A stretch of 64,000 bases of DNA from MED-G16 sp964467915 (lineage in GTDB: Bacteria > Bacteroidota > Bacteroidia > Cytophagales > MED-G16). The number at the start of each line of letters is the position of its first letter. Position 1 is the first letter of the stretch. Shown here in pieces: positions 53,810 to 62,271 of the stretch. The translations under genes were made by a program, and so were the position numbers. Below the pieces are notes generated by a model. That model saw only the letters and a list, made by a program, of their open reading frames with translations, did not search any database and was not told the DNA's origin. The stretch spans positions 134,270 to 198,269 of the forward strand of contig CAYXSW010000001.1 in NCBI GenBank assembly GCA_964467915.1, written 5' to 3'.

Positions 53810-54877
53810 ATGAGTAAAGATCAAAATAATTCCGTTTTTGATAAGATTAAAAATGATAACCACGAACAACTTGTTTTTTGTAAGGATGAATCTTTAGGTT
53901 TAAAAGCTATAATTGGTATTCACAACACGGTTTTAGGCCCCGCAATAGGTGGTACAAGGATGTGGAATTATTCTTCTGATAATGAAGCACTAAGAGATGT
54001 AATAAACTTATCAAAGGCAATGAGTTATAAGTCTTCCCTTGCTGGTCTAAATGCAGGAGGAGGAAAAGCTGTAATTATTGGTGATCCTAAAATAAAATCA
54101 GAATCTTTCATCAAGAGATTCGCTGAATTTATCAATGATCTAAATGGAAAGTATTGGACTGCACAAGACGTAAATATGTCAACTCAGGATATTGTATGGC
54201 TCAAGGAAAAAAGTGATTATGTTGTTGGATTACCTAAGGGGTATGGTGGGCTAGGCAACTCATCTTCTCCAACCGCCTATGGTGTTTATGTTGGGATAAA
54301 ATCTGCAAATAAACATATAACAGGAAATGATAGTTTACAAAATAAGAAAATCCTAGTCCAGGGAGTAGGTAATGTGGGGAGAAAACTAGTTGGACATCTG
54401 TTAGATGAAGGCGCTGATGTATCTGTAGTTGACATTAATAAAGAAAATATTGAGAAGGTCTCTGGGAGTAATGTAAATATTGTTAACGAAAATGAAATCT
54501 ACGATAAATCTTATGATATAATATCTCCGTGTGCACTGGGTGGGTCAATAAATGTTGACTCACTAAAAAAGATTAAATGTGATATAATTGCAGGAGCTGC
54601 TAACAATCAGCTTGGTGATAATTCTTTGGTCCCAGAGATATTAAAAGAGAAAAAAATATTATATGTCCCTGATTTTTTAATTAATGCTGGAGGGATAATT
54701 AGTGTGTACCACGAACAAATTAATGATATTGATGAGAAAAAAGTAATGAAAATGACAGAGTCGATATATGATAAGGTATCTAATGTACTAGAGCATTCAA
54801 TTATACATTCCATTTCAACTAATGCGTCTGCAATCCAATTAGCCAAAGATAGAATTAAGGAAAATTCGAAAAAGTAA
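53810..54877 (+). CDS. Leucine/Glu/Phe/Val dehydrogenase family protein
   Basis: A 355-residue NAD-dependent amino acid dehydrogenase. The catalytic Lys region is SYKSSLAGLNAGGGKAVI near residue 75-90, with TAQDVNMSTQDI near 118 and the Rossmann motif VQGVGNVGRKLVGHL near 183. The length and LGPAIGGTRMW near 40 favour the leucine dehydrogenase branch over glutamate dehydrogenase (about 420-450 residues). It deaminates branched-chain amino acids reversibly. It is followed by the nusB operon after 35 bases. Confidence 0.88.
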   Translation: MSKDQNNSVFDKIKNDNHEQLVFCKDESLGLKAIIGIHNTVLGPAIGGTRMWNYSSDNEALRDVINLSKAMSYKSSLAGLNAGGGKAVIIGDPKIKSESFIKRFAEFINDLNGKYWTAQDVNMSTQDIVWLKEKSDYVVGLPKGYGGLGNSSSPTAYGVYVGIKSANKHITGNDSLQNKKILVQGVGNVGRKLVGHLLDEGADVSVVDINKENIEKVSGSNVNIVNENEIYDKSYDIISPCALGGSINVDSLKKIKCDIIAGAANNQLGDNSLVPEILKEKKILYVPDFLINAGGIISVYHEQINDIDEKKVMKMTESIYDKVSNVLEHSIIHSISTNASAIQLAKDRIKENSKK

Positions 54878-54912
54878 TTACATTTGCACTTCGTTCTTTA
54901 ATTTGAAGTTTT

Positions 54913-55875
54913 ATGATTAACCGAAGAACCCTTAGGGTTAAAGTCTTGCAGTTATTGTACTCTTTCTATCATCAGTCAATACAAAGTGATGATATTAATA
55001 AGCTTCAATTAAAAATTTCTAAAGAGTTAGACAAATCAGTTAGAGGTATAGAAAAAAACTTTTATGACTTTTTATCAATATCAATTATTTTCAAAAAAAT
55101 AAATGAGGAGAAAAGAGAGATCGCGAGAGGTGAAAAGATTAAAAAAAGCAAATCCAGATTCAATTTATCTGATAACAAGGCCATAAATTTTCTTGAGACA
55201 AATAGCAGTGTAATTGATGGCTTGATTAAACATGAAAACAAATGGAATAAAGATGAAGAGGAGATAAGGGTTTGGTATAAAATTCTATTAGAAGAAGATT
55301 TTTATAAAGAATATACAGGAATTGACGTCCCTACTTTTGAAGATGATTATAGATTTTTTGTTGAGTTATCCTTAAAATTTCTTCTAAAAAATGAAGTTGT
55401 AATTAAGTTTTTTGAAGATAACAATATTTTTTGGAACGAAGACGTTTTAATAGTAAGGTCAATGTTAAAAAAGACAGTTAAATCGATGAATTCATTAAAT
55501 TTTAATACATTTGCTGTCGCAAGTTTGTCTGAAGATATAAAAGAAGACTTGAAATTTGCTAGTTCTTTGTTTGATATTGTTGTCCAAAACACCAGTGAAT
55601 ATGATAAGTATATAAAAAAATATGCTAAAAACTGGGACTTGGAAAGAATTACATTAATGGATAGATCAATACTTAGAATGGGTATTGGGGAAATGATAGC
55701 TTTTAGTAATATTCCTCTAAAGGTTACTATCAATGAGTGTATAGATATCGCAAAAAATTATAGTTCACCAAAGAGCAGCAAGTTTATAAATGGTCTTTTA
55801 GATGTAATTTCATTAAATTTGCTAAAAGAAGGTAAAATAATTAAATCAGGAAAAGGTTTAATTGATAATAAATAA
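54913..55875 (+). CDS. nusB: Transcription antitermination factor NusB, long Bacteroidota form
   Basis: A 320-residue protein. The NusB start INRRTLRVKVLQLLYSFYHQ is followed by an extended helical insert. The core NusB fold resumes at the C-terminus with WDLERITLMDRSILRMGIGEMIAFSNIPLKVTINECIDIAKNYSSPKSSKFINGLLD (about 235-290). NusB, with NusE, binds boxA for antitermination of rRNA operons. The long form (about twice E. coli NusB) is normal in this phylum. First gene of the nusB-ytxH-DUF1573-yajC-ybbR-coaE run. Confidence 0.9.
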   Translation: MINRRTLRVKVLQLLYSFYHQSIQSDDINKLQLKISKELDKSVRGIEKNFYDFLSISIIFKKINEEKREIARGEKIKKSKSRFNLSDNKAINFLETNSSVIDGLIKHENKWNKDEEEIRVWYKILLEEDFYKEYTGIDVPTFEDDYRFFVELSLKFLLKNEVVIKFFEDNNIFWNEDVLIVRSMLKKTVKSMNSLNFNTFAVASLSEDIKEDLKFASSLFDIVVQNTSEYDKYIKKYAKNWDLERITLMDRSILRMGIGEMIAFSNIPLKVTINECIDIAKNYSSPKSSKFINGLLDVISLNLLKEGKIIKSGKGLIDNK

Positions 55876-55881
55876 ATAGAT

Positions 55882-56181
55882 ATGAGTAAAAATTCAACTA
55901 ATTCATTGATCAGTCTAATTGTTGGACTTTTAGTTGGGGGAATAATTGGAATCTTATTTGCTCCAGATAAAGGAAATAACACAAGAGACAAATTAAATTT
56001 CAGACTAAATAGATATAAAAGAAAGTTAGAGGATCTTCTTCAAGACATTATGGAAGAGAAAGATTCTATAGACTCTGAAGCTAAAACAAAAAGCAAAAAA
56101 GTTGTTAATGATGCTAAAAGTAAGGCAGAGAAATTATTAAAAGATGTTGATGGTATTTTATCAAAAATTAAAGAAAACTAA
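55882..56181 (+). CDS. YtxH domain protein
   Basis: A 99-residue protein: one N-terminal hydrophobic helix with the YtxH motif LIVGLLVGGIIGILFAPDKGNNTRDKL (about 10-36), then a charged coiled coil. YtxH proteins are small membrane or envelope proteins linked to general stress in Firmicutes; no biochemical role is known. Six bases after nusB. Confidence 0.8.
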   Translation: MSKNSTNSLISLIVGLLVGGIIGILFAPDKGNNTRDKLNFRLNRYKRKLEDLLQDIMEEKDSIDSEAKTKSKKVVNDAKSKAEKLLKDVDGILSKIKEN

Positions 56182-56188
56182 AATTATT

Positions 56189-56659
56189 ATGAGAAAAATT
56201 ATTTCTATATTTTTTATGTCACTTCTTATTTCTTGTGGATCACAAGTAAGTGACTTAGAGCTAAGAGTAGCAAAGCTTGAGACAGAGATAGCTTCAATGA
56301 GAAAGGGTGGTGGACTTACTTCAGTAGTTCCTGCTGGGGCATATCCCCAATTTTCTTTTCAAGAAGAAGAATACAACTTTGGAGATATTAGGGATGGTGA
56401 TATTGTAAGCCATGTATTTCAATTTACTAATACTGGAGACGCTCCATTAGTAATTTCAAAAGCAACAGCTGCTTGTGGTTGTACTGTTCCCCAGTGGCCA
56501 AAACAACCAATACCGGTTGGAGGGTCTGGAGAGATTAAAGTGCAATTTGATTCAAGTAATAAACCAGGTATGCAGAATAAAGTGGTTACTATAACTGCAA
56601 ATACCGAATCCAAAGTAAAAAAGCTTTTGATAAGAGCACAGGTTAATCCTAGATCTTAA
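56189..56659 (+). CDS. DUF1573 lipoprotein
   Basis: The ATG at 56189 gives a lipoprotein signal (MRKIISIFFMSLLISCGS, Cys16); a longer frame from 56144 has no signal. The 156 residues include a short coiled coil (about 20-40) and the DUF1573 immunoglobulin-like domain, with YNFGDIRDGDIVSHVFQFTNTG and the diagnostic ACGCTVPQWPKQPI. Function unknown. It is found before yajC in many Bacteroidota. Confidence 0.88.
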   Translation: MRKIISIFFMSLLISCGSQVSDLELRVAKLETEIASMRKGGGLTSVVPAGAYPQFSFQEEEYNFGDIRDGDIVSHVFQFTNTGDAPLVISKATAACGCTVPQWPKQPIPVGGSGEIKVQFDSSNKPGMQNKVVTITANTESKVKKLLIRAQVNPRS

Positions 56660-56667
56660 TTACCTAG

Positions 56668-56958
56668 ATGATTTTACTTCAATCTTTAGGTTCTGGTATA
56701 GCTCAGCTATTTTTTCCAATTGCAATAGTATTAGTTGCTTACTTTTTTATCTTAAGACCTGAACAGAACAAAAGAAAAAAACAGTCTGATTTTGTTTCTA
56801 ACCTTAAGAAAGGAGATACTGTAGTTACTGCTGGAGGCTTGCACGGTAAAATTATATTGATTGAAAAGGGAACCGTAACTCTTGACGTAGACAGGGGAAC
56901 AAAAGTAAAGTTTGATAAAAACTCTATCTCCTTTGAAATGTCATCAGCTAATAAATAA
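56668..56958 (+). CDS. yajC: Preprotein translocase subunit YajC
   Basis: A 96-residue single-span membrane protein: helix at about 12-28 followed by FILRPEQNKRKKQSDFVSNLKKGDTVVTAGGLHGKII, the YajC signature. It associates with SecDF and helps SecYEG secretion. Standard position between DUF1573 and ybbR in this phylum. Confidence 0.94.
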   Translation: MILLQSLGSGIAQLFFPIAIVLVAYFFILRPEQNKRKKQSDFVSNLKKGDTVVTAGGLHGKIILIEKGTVTLDVDRGTKVKFDKNSISFEMSSANK

Positions 56959-56961
56959 AAC

Positions 56962-57861
56962 ATGAGGATTAAAAATCCTTTATCTCTTATTTCTCAACCT
57001 AAAATTTTTTTATACTGTATTTTAGTTGGGTCATTAATCTGGGTGTTTAATGAACTAAACAATAGATCTAATGTAACAATATTTTATCCAATAAATTTTG
57101 AGTATGATAACCCTGAGAACCTAGTATTAATTGACCCTATCCCTGATGTTGTAGAGATTTCAATCAATGGAACAGGGTGGAACTTATTAAAAAATCTCCT
57201 TAAAATTAATATAAGAGAAGCGGAATATAAATTAAATAATCCTGCACAAACTAAGCACTTACTCTCTAGTTCTTTAATCCCAAATATTTCAGAGTCATTA
57301 GAGGACATTGATTTAAATTATGTTGTTACTGATTCTATTTTCTTCAACATTGAACTAAAGAAAAATAAAAGCTTAAAAATAAAGCTTGATCATTCAAGTA
57401 TAAAATTGAGAGACAATTTTAAAGTAGTTAGTGATATCTCAATTTCAGATGACTCTATTAATATAGAGGGGCCAGAATCACTTATTGATAATTTGCCAGA
57501 TGAGTATCTTATTAAGATTGAAGATAAAATCATAAATAGGGACTTTGATTCTGATATATTGATAGAATCATTTGATGATTTTTCTGAGATTACTCCAACT
57601 AGTGTCAATGTGAGTTTTTTTGTCTCAGAATTCGTAAACGATGAGATTATATTAGAATTAAAATATGATCAAAACGAATATAATATTGACACCACTGTGA
57701 TAGTAACGTATCAAATAGAGAAAGGGGAAGAATTAGGTGAGAGAGATTCTCTATACTTATCTTATGAGCTAATTAATGACAGCATAATTCCTGAAGTTGT
57801 AGGACCTACTAAAATAAAAATAATTGATCTTAGACCAAATTCAATTAAATTAGATAGATGA
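56962..57861 (+). CDS. YbbR-like domain protein
   Basis: A 299-residue protein with one N-terminal membrane helix (about 15-32, IFLYCILVGSLIWVFNEL) and beta-rich YbbR-type repeats outside. YbbR proteins regulate diadenylate cyclase in Firmicutes; in Bacteroidota the role is untested. The ATG of coaE overlaps its stop. Confidence 0.75.
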   Translation: MRIKNPLSLISQPKIFLYCILVGSLIWVFNELNNRSNVTIFYPINFEYDNPENLVLIDPIPDVVEISINGTGWNLLKNLLKINIREAEYKLNNPAQTKHLLSSSLIPNISESLEDIDLNYVVTDSIFFNIELKKNKSLKIKLDHSSIKLRDNFKVVSDISISDDSINIEGPESLIDNLPDEYLIKIEDKIINRDFDSDILIESFDDFSEITPTSVNVSFFVSEFVNDEIILELKYDQNEYNIDTTVIVTYQIEKGEELGERDSLYLSYELINDSIIPEVVGPTKIKIIDLRPNSIKLDR

Positions 57862-58460
57862 ATCCTTATTTAATTGGAATTACCGGAGGAATAGGCTCTG
57901 GTAAGACTACCGTGTCACAAATCATATCACATCTTGGTTACAAGGTATATAATTCCGATGTGAGATCAAGCCAGATTATTAATGAAAATAAATTGATCAA
58001 GGATAGGTTAATTGAAAGTTTTGGATCAGATATATATGAAGGCTCATCTTTAAATAAGGATTATGTCTCTAAGCTTATTTTTAATGATGAGTCGGCTAAA
58101 ACTAAAATTAATTCAATAGTTCATCCAGAAGTTATTAATGATTTTAAGAATTGGGTAAAAGGAAACCAAATTGAAAAGGTTCTCTTTAAAGAGTCTGCGC
58201 TTCTATTCGAGTCTAACTCATATAAAGACTTGGATAAGATTATATACATCTACTGCGAAAGAAAAATTAGAACAGAAAGAGTGAGAAAGAGAGATCCACA
58301 TAGATCTAAAAATGAAATTGAAAAAATTATAAATAATCAGATTACATCAGAGAAAGCTAATAAGCTAACAGACTACATGTTGATAAACGATCAGAAGGGA
58401 CTCCTTCTGCCAAGCGTAGTAAAACTTTTGGAAGACATATTACTCGATTTAAATAATTAG
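57858..58460 (+). CDS. coaE: Dephospho-CoA kinase
   Basis: A 200-residue P-loop kinase catalysing the last step of coenzyme A synthesis. Walker A GITGGIGSGKTTVSQI at residue 7-21, the conserved Asp in YNSDVRSSQII near 33, IVHPEV near 88 and KRDPHRSKNEIEKIINNQ near 147. Closes the nusB operon. A T-run follows the stop but no hairpin is evident. Confidence 0.95.
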   Translation: MNPYLIGITGGIGSGKTTVSQIISHLGYKVYNSDVRSSQIINENKLIKDRLIESFGSDIYEGSSLNKDYVSKLIFNDESAKTKINSIVHPEVINDFKNWVKGNQIEKVLFKESALLFESNSYKDLDKIIYIYCERKIRTERVRKRDPHRSKNEIEKIINNQITSEKANKLTDYMLINDQKGLLLPSVVKLLEDILLDLNN

Positions 58461-58532
58461 TTTTTTTTTTTCATAACTTTATCTAATGAATAGATATTAA
58501 ATCTATTGAGAGAATCATATAAACAAATAACT

Positions 58533-59084
58533 ATGAAAATACTTTTAAAATTAATTTTATCCATACCCCTAGTATTTGTAATGTATAGCTGTGGAGGACC
58601 TAGTTCAGAACAAAAGGCAGTAATAGATGCTCAAGCTCAGATAGAAAAAGATCTCAAGATGTATAGATATGTATGGGATACGTTTTTTGAAGGAGATACC
58701 GCAATTGTAAATGAGAAATATTTTACAGAAGATGTGGTAATTGTTACGCCAGAAGGAAATCTTGAAGGCATTGAAGCAGTAAAAAACTTTTATTTAAATT
58801 ATTTTCTTGGATTTTCAGATGTAGAATTTACAATTGTTGATGCCTTCGGACAAGGAGATAAAATTGTAAAATATTGGAACTTTAAGGGCACTCATACTGG
58901 AGATTTTTTTGGGATACCGCCTTCGGGAAATAAATTAGATTTGTCCGGCACAACACTGGTAAGTATAAAAAACGGAAAAATTGCTAGAGAACAAGACTTC
59001 TTTGATATGATGTCGATGCTAAATCAGCTTCAACAAAACTCTGGAGATGTTACAATAGATGCTCAAAATCAGGGTGTTTTATAA
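58533..59084 (+). CDS. Lipoprotein with SnoaL/NTF2-like domain
   Basis: ATG at 58533 gives a lipoprotein signal peptide (MKILLKLILSIPLVFVMYSCGG, Cys20). A cone-shaped NTF2-like domain follows (about 45-155: YVWDTFFEGDTAIVNEKYFTEDVVIVTPEGNLEGIEAVKNFY and later VKYWNFKGTHTGDFFGIPPSGNKLDLSGTTLVSIKNGKIARE). The GTHTG...G.PPSG.K pattern is the SnoaL/ester cyclase-like core. It could bind or isomerise a small hydrophobic ligand; none can be named. Beginning of the accessory region. Confidence 0.75.
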   Translation: MKILLKLILSIPLVFVMYSCGGPSSEQKAVIDAQAQIEKDLKMYRYVWDTFFEGDTAIVNEKYFTEDVVIVTPEGNLEGIEAVKNFYLNYFLGFSDVEFTIVDAFGQGDKIVKYWNFKGTHTGDFFGIPPSGNKLDLSGTTLVSIKNGKIAREQDFFDMMSMLNQLQQNSGDVTIDAQNQGVL

Positions 59085-59106
59085 AAGTTAGTGCAAGAAG
59101 ATATAA

Positions 59107-59586
59107 ATGAAATTAAGCTTTAGACTTATAATAGCATTTCTGATCTCTTCCTTTTCATTGAGCGGTCAAAGTTATGATCATCCAAAAAAACATGAGTTTT
59201 CTTACGGAGATAGTGTTAAGCTCTATAGTTTCGGTCTAGACATAAAAAAGAAGACATATGATGAGCTTAAGCTCAGATATATATTGTCAGTTGACAGGAG
59301 GAGTAGATTAAATAATGTTTTTGGAACAATTTTTAGGACTGGTGCGTACGTGATAGGTGGATTTGGTGTGATCTTTCTTGCAACAGCTCCCTCACAGGAT
59401 ACTGGTATAGGTCAAGGCTTAAGTATATTGGTTGGTGCCAGTTTCGTAAGTGTAGGCGCAATCGGTTATGGGATATCTGTCCCCTTTAAAACTGCGTCTA
59501 AAAGGAGAGGATTTGAGAGGGATATTATGATCCAGAAGTTAAATGAGAAAAATACAGGTAACAGTAAAACAAAACTAAAATTATGA
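59107..59586 (+). CDS. Exported small membrane protein, unknown
   Basis: A 159-residue protein with a signal peptide (to GQ, about residue 21), a hydrophilic stretch, then two hydrophobic glycine-rich segments (about 77-97 and 102-122) and a basic C-terminus. The family is not recognised. ATGA overlap with the next gene shows that the two are co-translated, so it may work with the ExxEHxxHT protein. Confidence 0.55.
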   Translation: MKLSFRLIIAFLISSFSLSGQSYDHPKKHEFSYGDSVKLYSFGLDIKKKTYDELKLRYILSVDRRSRLNNVFGTIFRTGAYVIGGFGVIFLATAPSQDTGIGQGLSILVGASFVSVGAIGYGISVPFKTASKRRGFERDIMIQKLNEKNTGNSKTKLKL

Positions 59587-60374
59587 AGAAAGCATTCTTG
59601 TTTATATTGTTTTTTTCTTGCGGGCCTAATTCAGAGTTAGCTAACGTCGATTTTACTCAACACGTAGACTCTAATAATCTAAGGATATTTGGGAAAGAAG
59701 ATGTGAGTCTTGAGTTTTTAAATAAGGTTGCACAGTCATATGATGCGATGTTTGAAGATAATTCAAAGATTGATCAGTCGATGCGCTCACATTATCTAAC
59801 GACTTCTAAGGATGAGCATGTCTATCAACGTGTTGGTCTTGAGGCATCATATGAAAAAAACGAACAATACGCGCACAATACCGATGTCCCTAAGCCATAT
59901 AAACATAACTGCACGGATTTCATATGGGAAGAGAGTACAGGAGGGCCTAGGCAGATAAATGAAGTTATAGAACACTTATTACATACAGTCACAGCAGTAA
60001 TATTAAAACTTGCTTACCCAAATGACTGGGGGTATATGAAATCTTCTTCGAGACTTAGACAAGCAATGCAGGAAGCAATTGATAAGGGCGTGTATGATGT
60101 TTCTTCTTATGATGAAATGAATGGAGATAAAGATGGGTATAATCATGTCACAACACAAGAGTATGCGTACTGGCTTATTCTTGCAGAATGGGATTATTTT
60201 ATTGTCTCAGGAAATAAGCAACAGGGGATGACTGGTAATGGAGAATTTACATTAGGCACACCATCTGAAATAAGAGAACAACTTCCTCTTGGCCATCAGC
60301 TTTATGTTGATTATGTTGAGAAAATCCTTAGTGTTCCAGATAAAAACCTGATAGAGTTACTTTTTTCTGAGTAA
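59583..60374 (+). CDS. Unrecognised lipoprotein with ExxEHxxHT signature
   Basis: A 263-residue exported lipoprotein (MKKAFLFILFFSCGP, Cys13). A helical N-terminal part is followed by a cluster of putative metal ligands, EVIEHLLHTVTAVILKLAYP, around residues 122-141 (Glu, Glu-His, His). A Trp-rich segment with DWGYMKSSSRLRQAMQEAIDKGVYDV and EYAYWLILAEWDYFIV follows. The ExxEHxxH arrangement is not the usual HExxH protease motif. I do not recognise a named family; proteins with a similar core seem to occur in marine bacteria. Its end overlaps the gene on the other strand by 18 bases. Confidence 0.6.
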   Translation: MKKAFLFILFFSCGPNSELANVDFTQHVDSNNLRIFGKEDVSLEFLNKVAQSYDAMFEDNSKIDQSMRSHYLTTSKDEHVYQRVGLEASYEKNEQYAHNTDVPKPYKHNCTDFIWEESTGGPRQINEVIEHLLHTVTAVILKLAYPNDWGYMKSSSRLRQAMQEAIDKGVYDVSSYDEMNGDKDGYNHVTTQEYAYWLILAEWDYFIVSGNKQQGMTGNGEFTLGTPSEIREQLPLGHQLYVDYVEKILSVPDKNLIELLFSE

Positions 60375-60593
60375 GTAGGTAAGTGTAACAATAGCCAAAA
60401 TACCAAGTATTATTTTTGTTCCAAGCATATTGAAAAGTGTAGTAGCGTTAGCAACAACATCCATGTCAAATAGTTTGACAGTAGTAGTTAACTGAAATAG
60501 AATTGCGCAGGCCAGAAAAGCAATTGTTATTCTTGTTAGATAGTTTATTAGCCTAGAAACCTTTTCTATATTTTTTTCTATTTTTTTTATCAT
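60357..60593 (-). CDS. Small two-helix membrane protein
   Basis: A 78-residue protein with a basic, amphipathic start (MIKKIEKNIEKVSRLINYL) and two membrane helices (about 22-40 and 55-74). No family recognised. It overlaps the end of the gene on the other strand and lies downstream of a strong terminator that separates it from the other small membrane gene. Confidence 0.5.
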   Translation of the reverse strand: MIKKIEKNIEKVSRLINYLTRITIAFLACAILFQLTTTVKLFDMDVVANATTLFNMLGTKIILGILAIVTLTYLLRKK

Positions 60594-60616
60594 TTTTTCT
60601 AATGTATAGAAGACAT

Positions 60617-60642
60617 AAAAAGCCGCTACAAGGCGGCTTTTT
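60617..60642. terminator. Strong bidirectional intrinsic terminator
   Basis: Ten-base perfect arms, AAAAAGCCGC (60617-60626) and GCGGCTTTTT (60633-60642), with the 6-base loop TACAAG. The A/T flanks give a T-run in both directions. It lies between two small minus-strand genes, downstream of 60687-60902. Confidence 0.88.
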
Positions 60643-60686
60643 AAAATTATAAAATATTAAATTTTATTTGGTTAGTTAGTTAGCTT

Positions 60687-60902
60687 TTACTTAACTCTAC
60701 TCCATAAAATTAGAAGTACTAGAAGTCCAACAAAACCTCCGCTACTTAAGTCACCAACTATGGCGGTTATATTCCCTATAACACTTCCCCAAGGTGTTGA
60801 CCCAAAGACAACTTCTACAGCAACACTTAATCCAATAAGTCCTACTATTAGGCTAGTTACTCCGGCAACGAAGCCACCAACTTGTTTCATAATTGCATCC
60901 AT
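60687..60902 (-). CDS. Small glycine-rich two-helix membrane protein
   Basis: A 71-residue protein with two hydrophobic segments rich in Gly, Val and Ile (about 9-33 and 41-66) separated by a short polar turn (FGSTPWGSV) and ending WSRVK. Composition is like small pilins or phage coat/holin proteins, but nothing specific can be assigned. It has its own terminator, which suggests a short abundant transcript. Confidence 0.55.
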   Translation of the reverse strand: MDAIMKQVGGFVAGVTSLIVGLIGLSVAVEVVFGSTPWGSVIGNITAIVGDLSSGGFVGLLVLLILWSRVK

Positions 60903-61130
60903 ATAATTTTTAGTTTGGTTTGATTGAATTTAGTGATATATTTTGATTTTTCATAGTATTTTAGAATAAAATTTGTGTTGCAAAATAAATTGCAAAATTA
61001 AATTTCATCAATAAAATCTATTTCAAAACAATAATTTTTTCTTAAATTTCACCTGAAAATCAATATGTTTTTTTCTGAACTCATCTGTGCATATCCAGCA
61101 GAGACCTCACAGTATAGTTACTAAATTATT

Positions 61131-62195
61131 CTAACCCGGACAGGTTCCCCAAATTGGTAAGTAGGCTTCTGGAAAATCAACATAGCTTGAAGAATAAAAA
61201 TTATCTGGTTTCGATGAGATTTTGGTTACACACCATCCCGATAAGTCAAAATTGAATTTTGAAACCAACATAAACATACGCGACATATCAGTGACATTAC
61301 TTACATCCCACCCACCAATATCTATATTGAAACTCGAACCATAAAACATTAATTTCATATTAGTGACGTTACTTACATCCCAATCACGAATATCTATCTC
61401 ACTACCTGATAAAGAAAACATACCTGACATATTAGTCACCTTACTCGTATTCCAACTATTTAAATTCTGTTGGAAATAACTATTACCCGAAAACATATGC
61501 GACATATCAGTGACATTACTTACATCCCACCCACTGATATCTTGATTAAAAGCAATTACACCAATAATATCTCTTCCAAACATTCCTTTCATACTAGTGA
61601 CGTTACTTACATCCCAAGTATCGAGGGATTGATCAAATCTTTCAGCACCAAAAAACATGTTTGACATATCTGTTACATTACTTACATCCCAACTATTAAT
61701 AGGTTGATTAAAACGAGAGTTAACGAACATAAAAGACACATTATTTACCTTGCTAAGGTCCCATTTACTAATATCTTTATTGAAATTAACCCTGACGTAT
61801 TCAGATGTATCTCTGGTTCCAAACATTCCTTTCATATTAGTGACGTTACTTACATCCCAAGAGGAGATATCAGGATCAAATAGTATTTCTTCTGGCCTAT
61901 AAGGTCCAACATTTCTAACTGGAGCATTACTAAATAAATAAGACATGTCTGTAATTAGTGTAGTAACTACTTTACTAACGTCCTCTTCGTTACTAAACAT
62001 TAACCTTAATGTATCTATATCAACAGCTTTATAAGTTATGCCATTAATTTCTCCAGTAGTTCCAGATGTAACCCAATCTCTTGCTTTAATTGTGATACCA
62101 TTATCATCTAAATAAAAAGGTTCAGAAAAATTTTCATTTTCTCTGTCACAGGAAAATAAAAAAAGAATAGAGAAAAATAAAAATATATATTTCAC
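61131..62195 (-). CDS. BspA-like DUF285 repeat surface lipoprotein
   Basis: A 354-residue lipoprotein (MKYIFLFFSILFLFSC, Cys16) followed by eight or so tandem DUF285 repeats of about 25-30 residues, each centred on WDVSNVT(D/N)M and MF. DUF285 repeats occur in surface proteins of mycoplasmas, gut bacteria and many marine Bacteroidota, and may serve adhesion. No type IX C-terminal sorting domain is visible at the end (...LPIWGTCPG). Acidic residues just after Cys (DREN) suggest export to the outer face. Start is GTG. Confidence 0.85.
   Translation of the reverse strand: MKYIFLFFSILFLFSCDRENENFSEPFYLDDNGITIKARDWVTSGTTGEINGITYKAVDIDTLRLMFSNEEDVSKVVTTLITDMSYLFSNAPVRNVGPYRPEEILFDPDISSWDVSNVTNMKGMFGTRDTSEYVRVNFNKDISKWDLSKVNNVSFMFVNSRFNQPINSWDVSNVTDMSNMFFGAERFDQSLDTWDVSNVTSMKGMFGRDIIGVIAFNQDISGWDVSNVTDMSHMFSGNSYFQQNLNSWNTSKVTNMSGMFSLSGSEIDIRDWDVSNVTNMKLMFYGSSFNIDIGGWDVSNVTDMSRMFMLVSKFNFDLSGWCVTKISSKPDNFYSSSYVDFPEAYLPIWGTCPG
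61230..61870 (-). repeat. Direct repeats encoding DUF285 units
   Basis: Near-identical blocks such as AGTGACATTACTTACATCCC on the plus strand recur at irregular 70-130 base spacing, with single-base changes. They encode the WDVSNVTDM core, so repeats arise from the protein repeats and are not an independent element. Confidence 0.8.
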
Positions 62196-62271
62196 TTAAC
62201 TAATATAATTAAATTATATAAATATGTTTTAGACTGGAATTGAGCTATACTTTAACATGTCTGATATTTAA

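Noticed and set aside
60903..61130. Small frames in the 228-base gap before the DUF285 gene
   Set aside because: The longest is about 20 codons without recognisable features; no hairpin or consensus promoter could be supported.
61230..61870. Possible CRISPR-like array of repeated about 20-base blocks
   Set aside because: Spacing is irregular, copies vary, and all fall in frame in DUF285 protein repeats.
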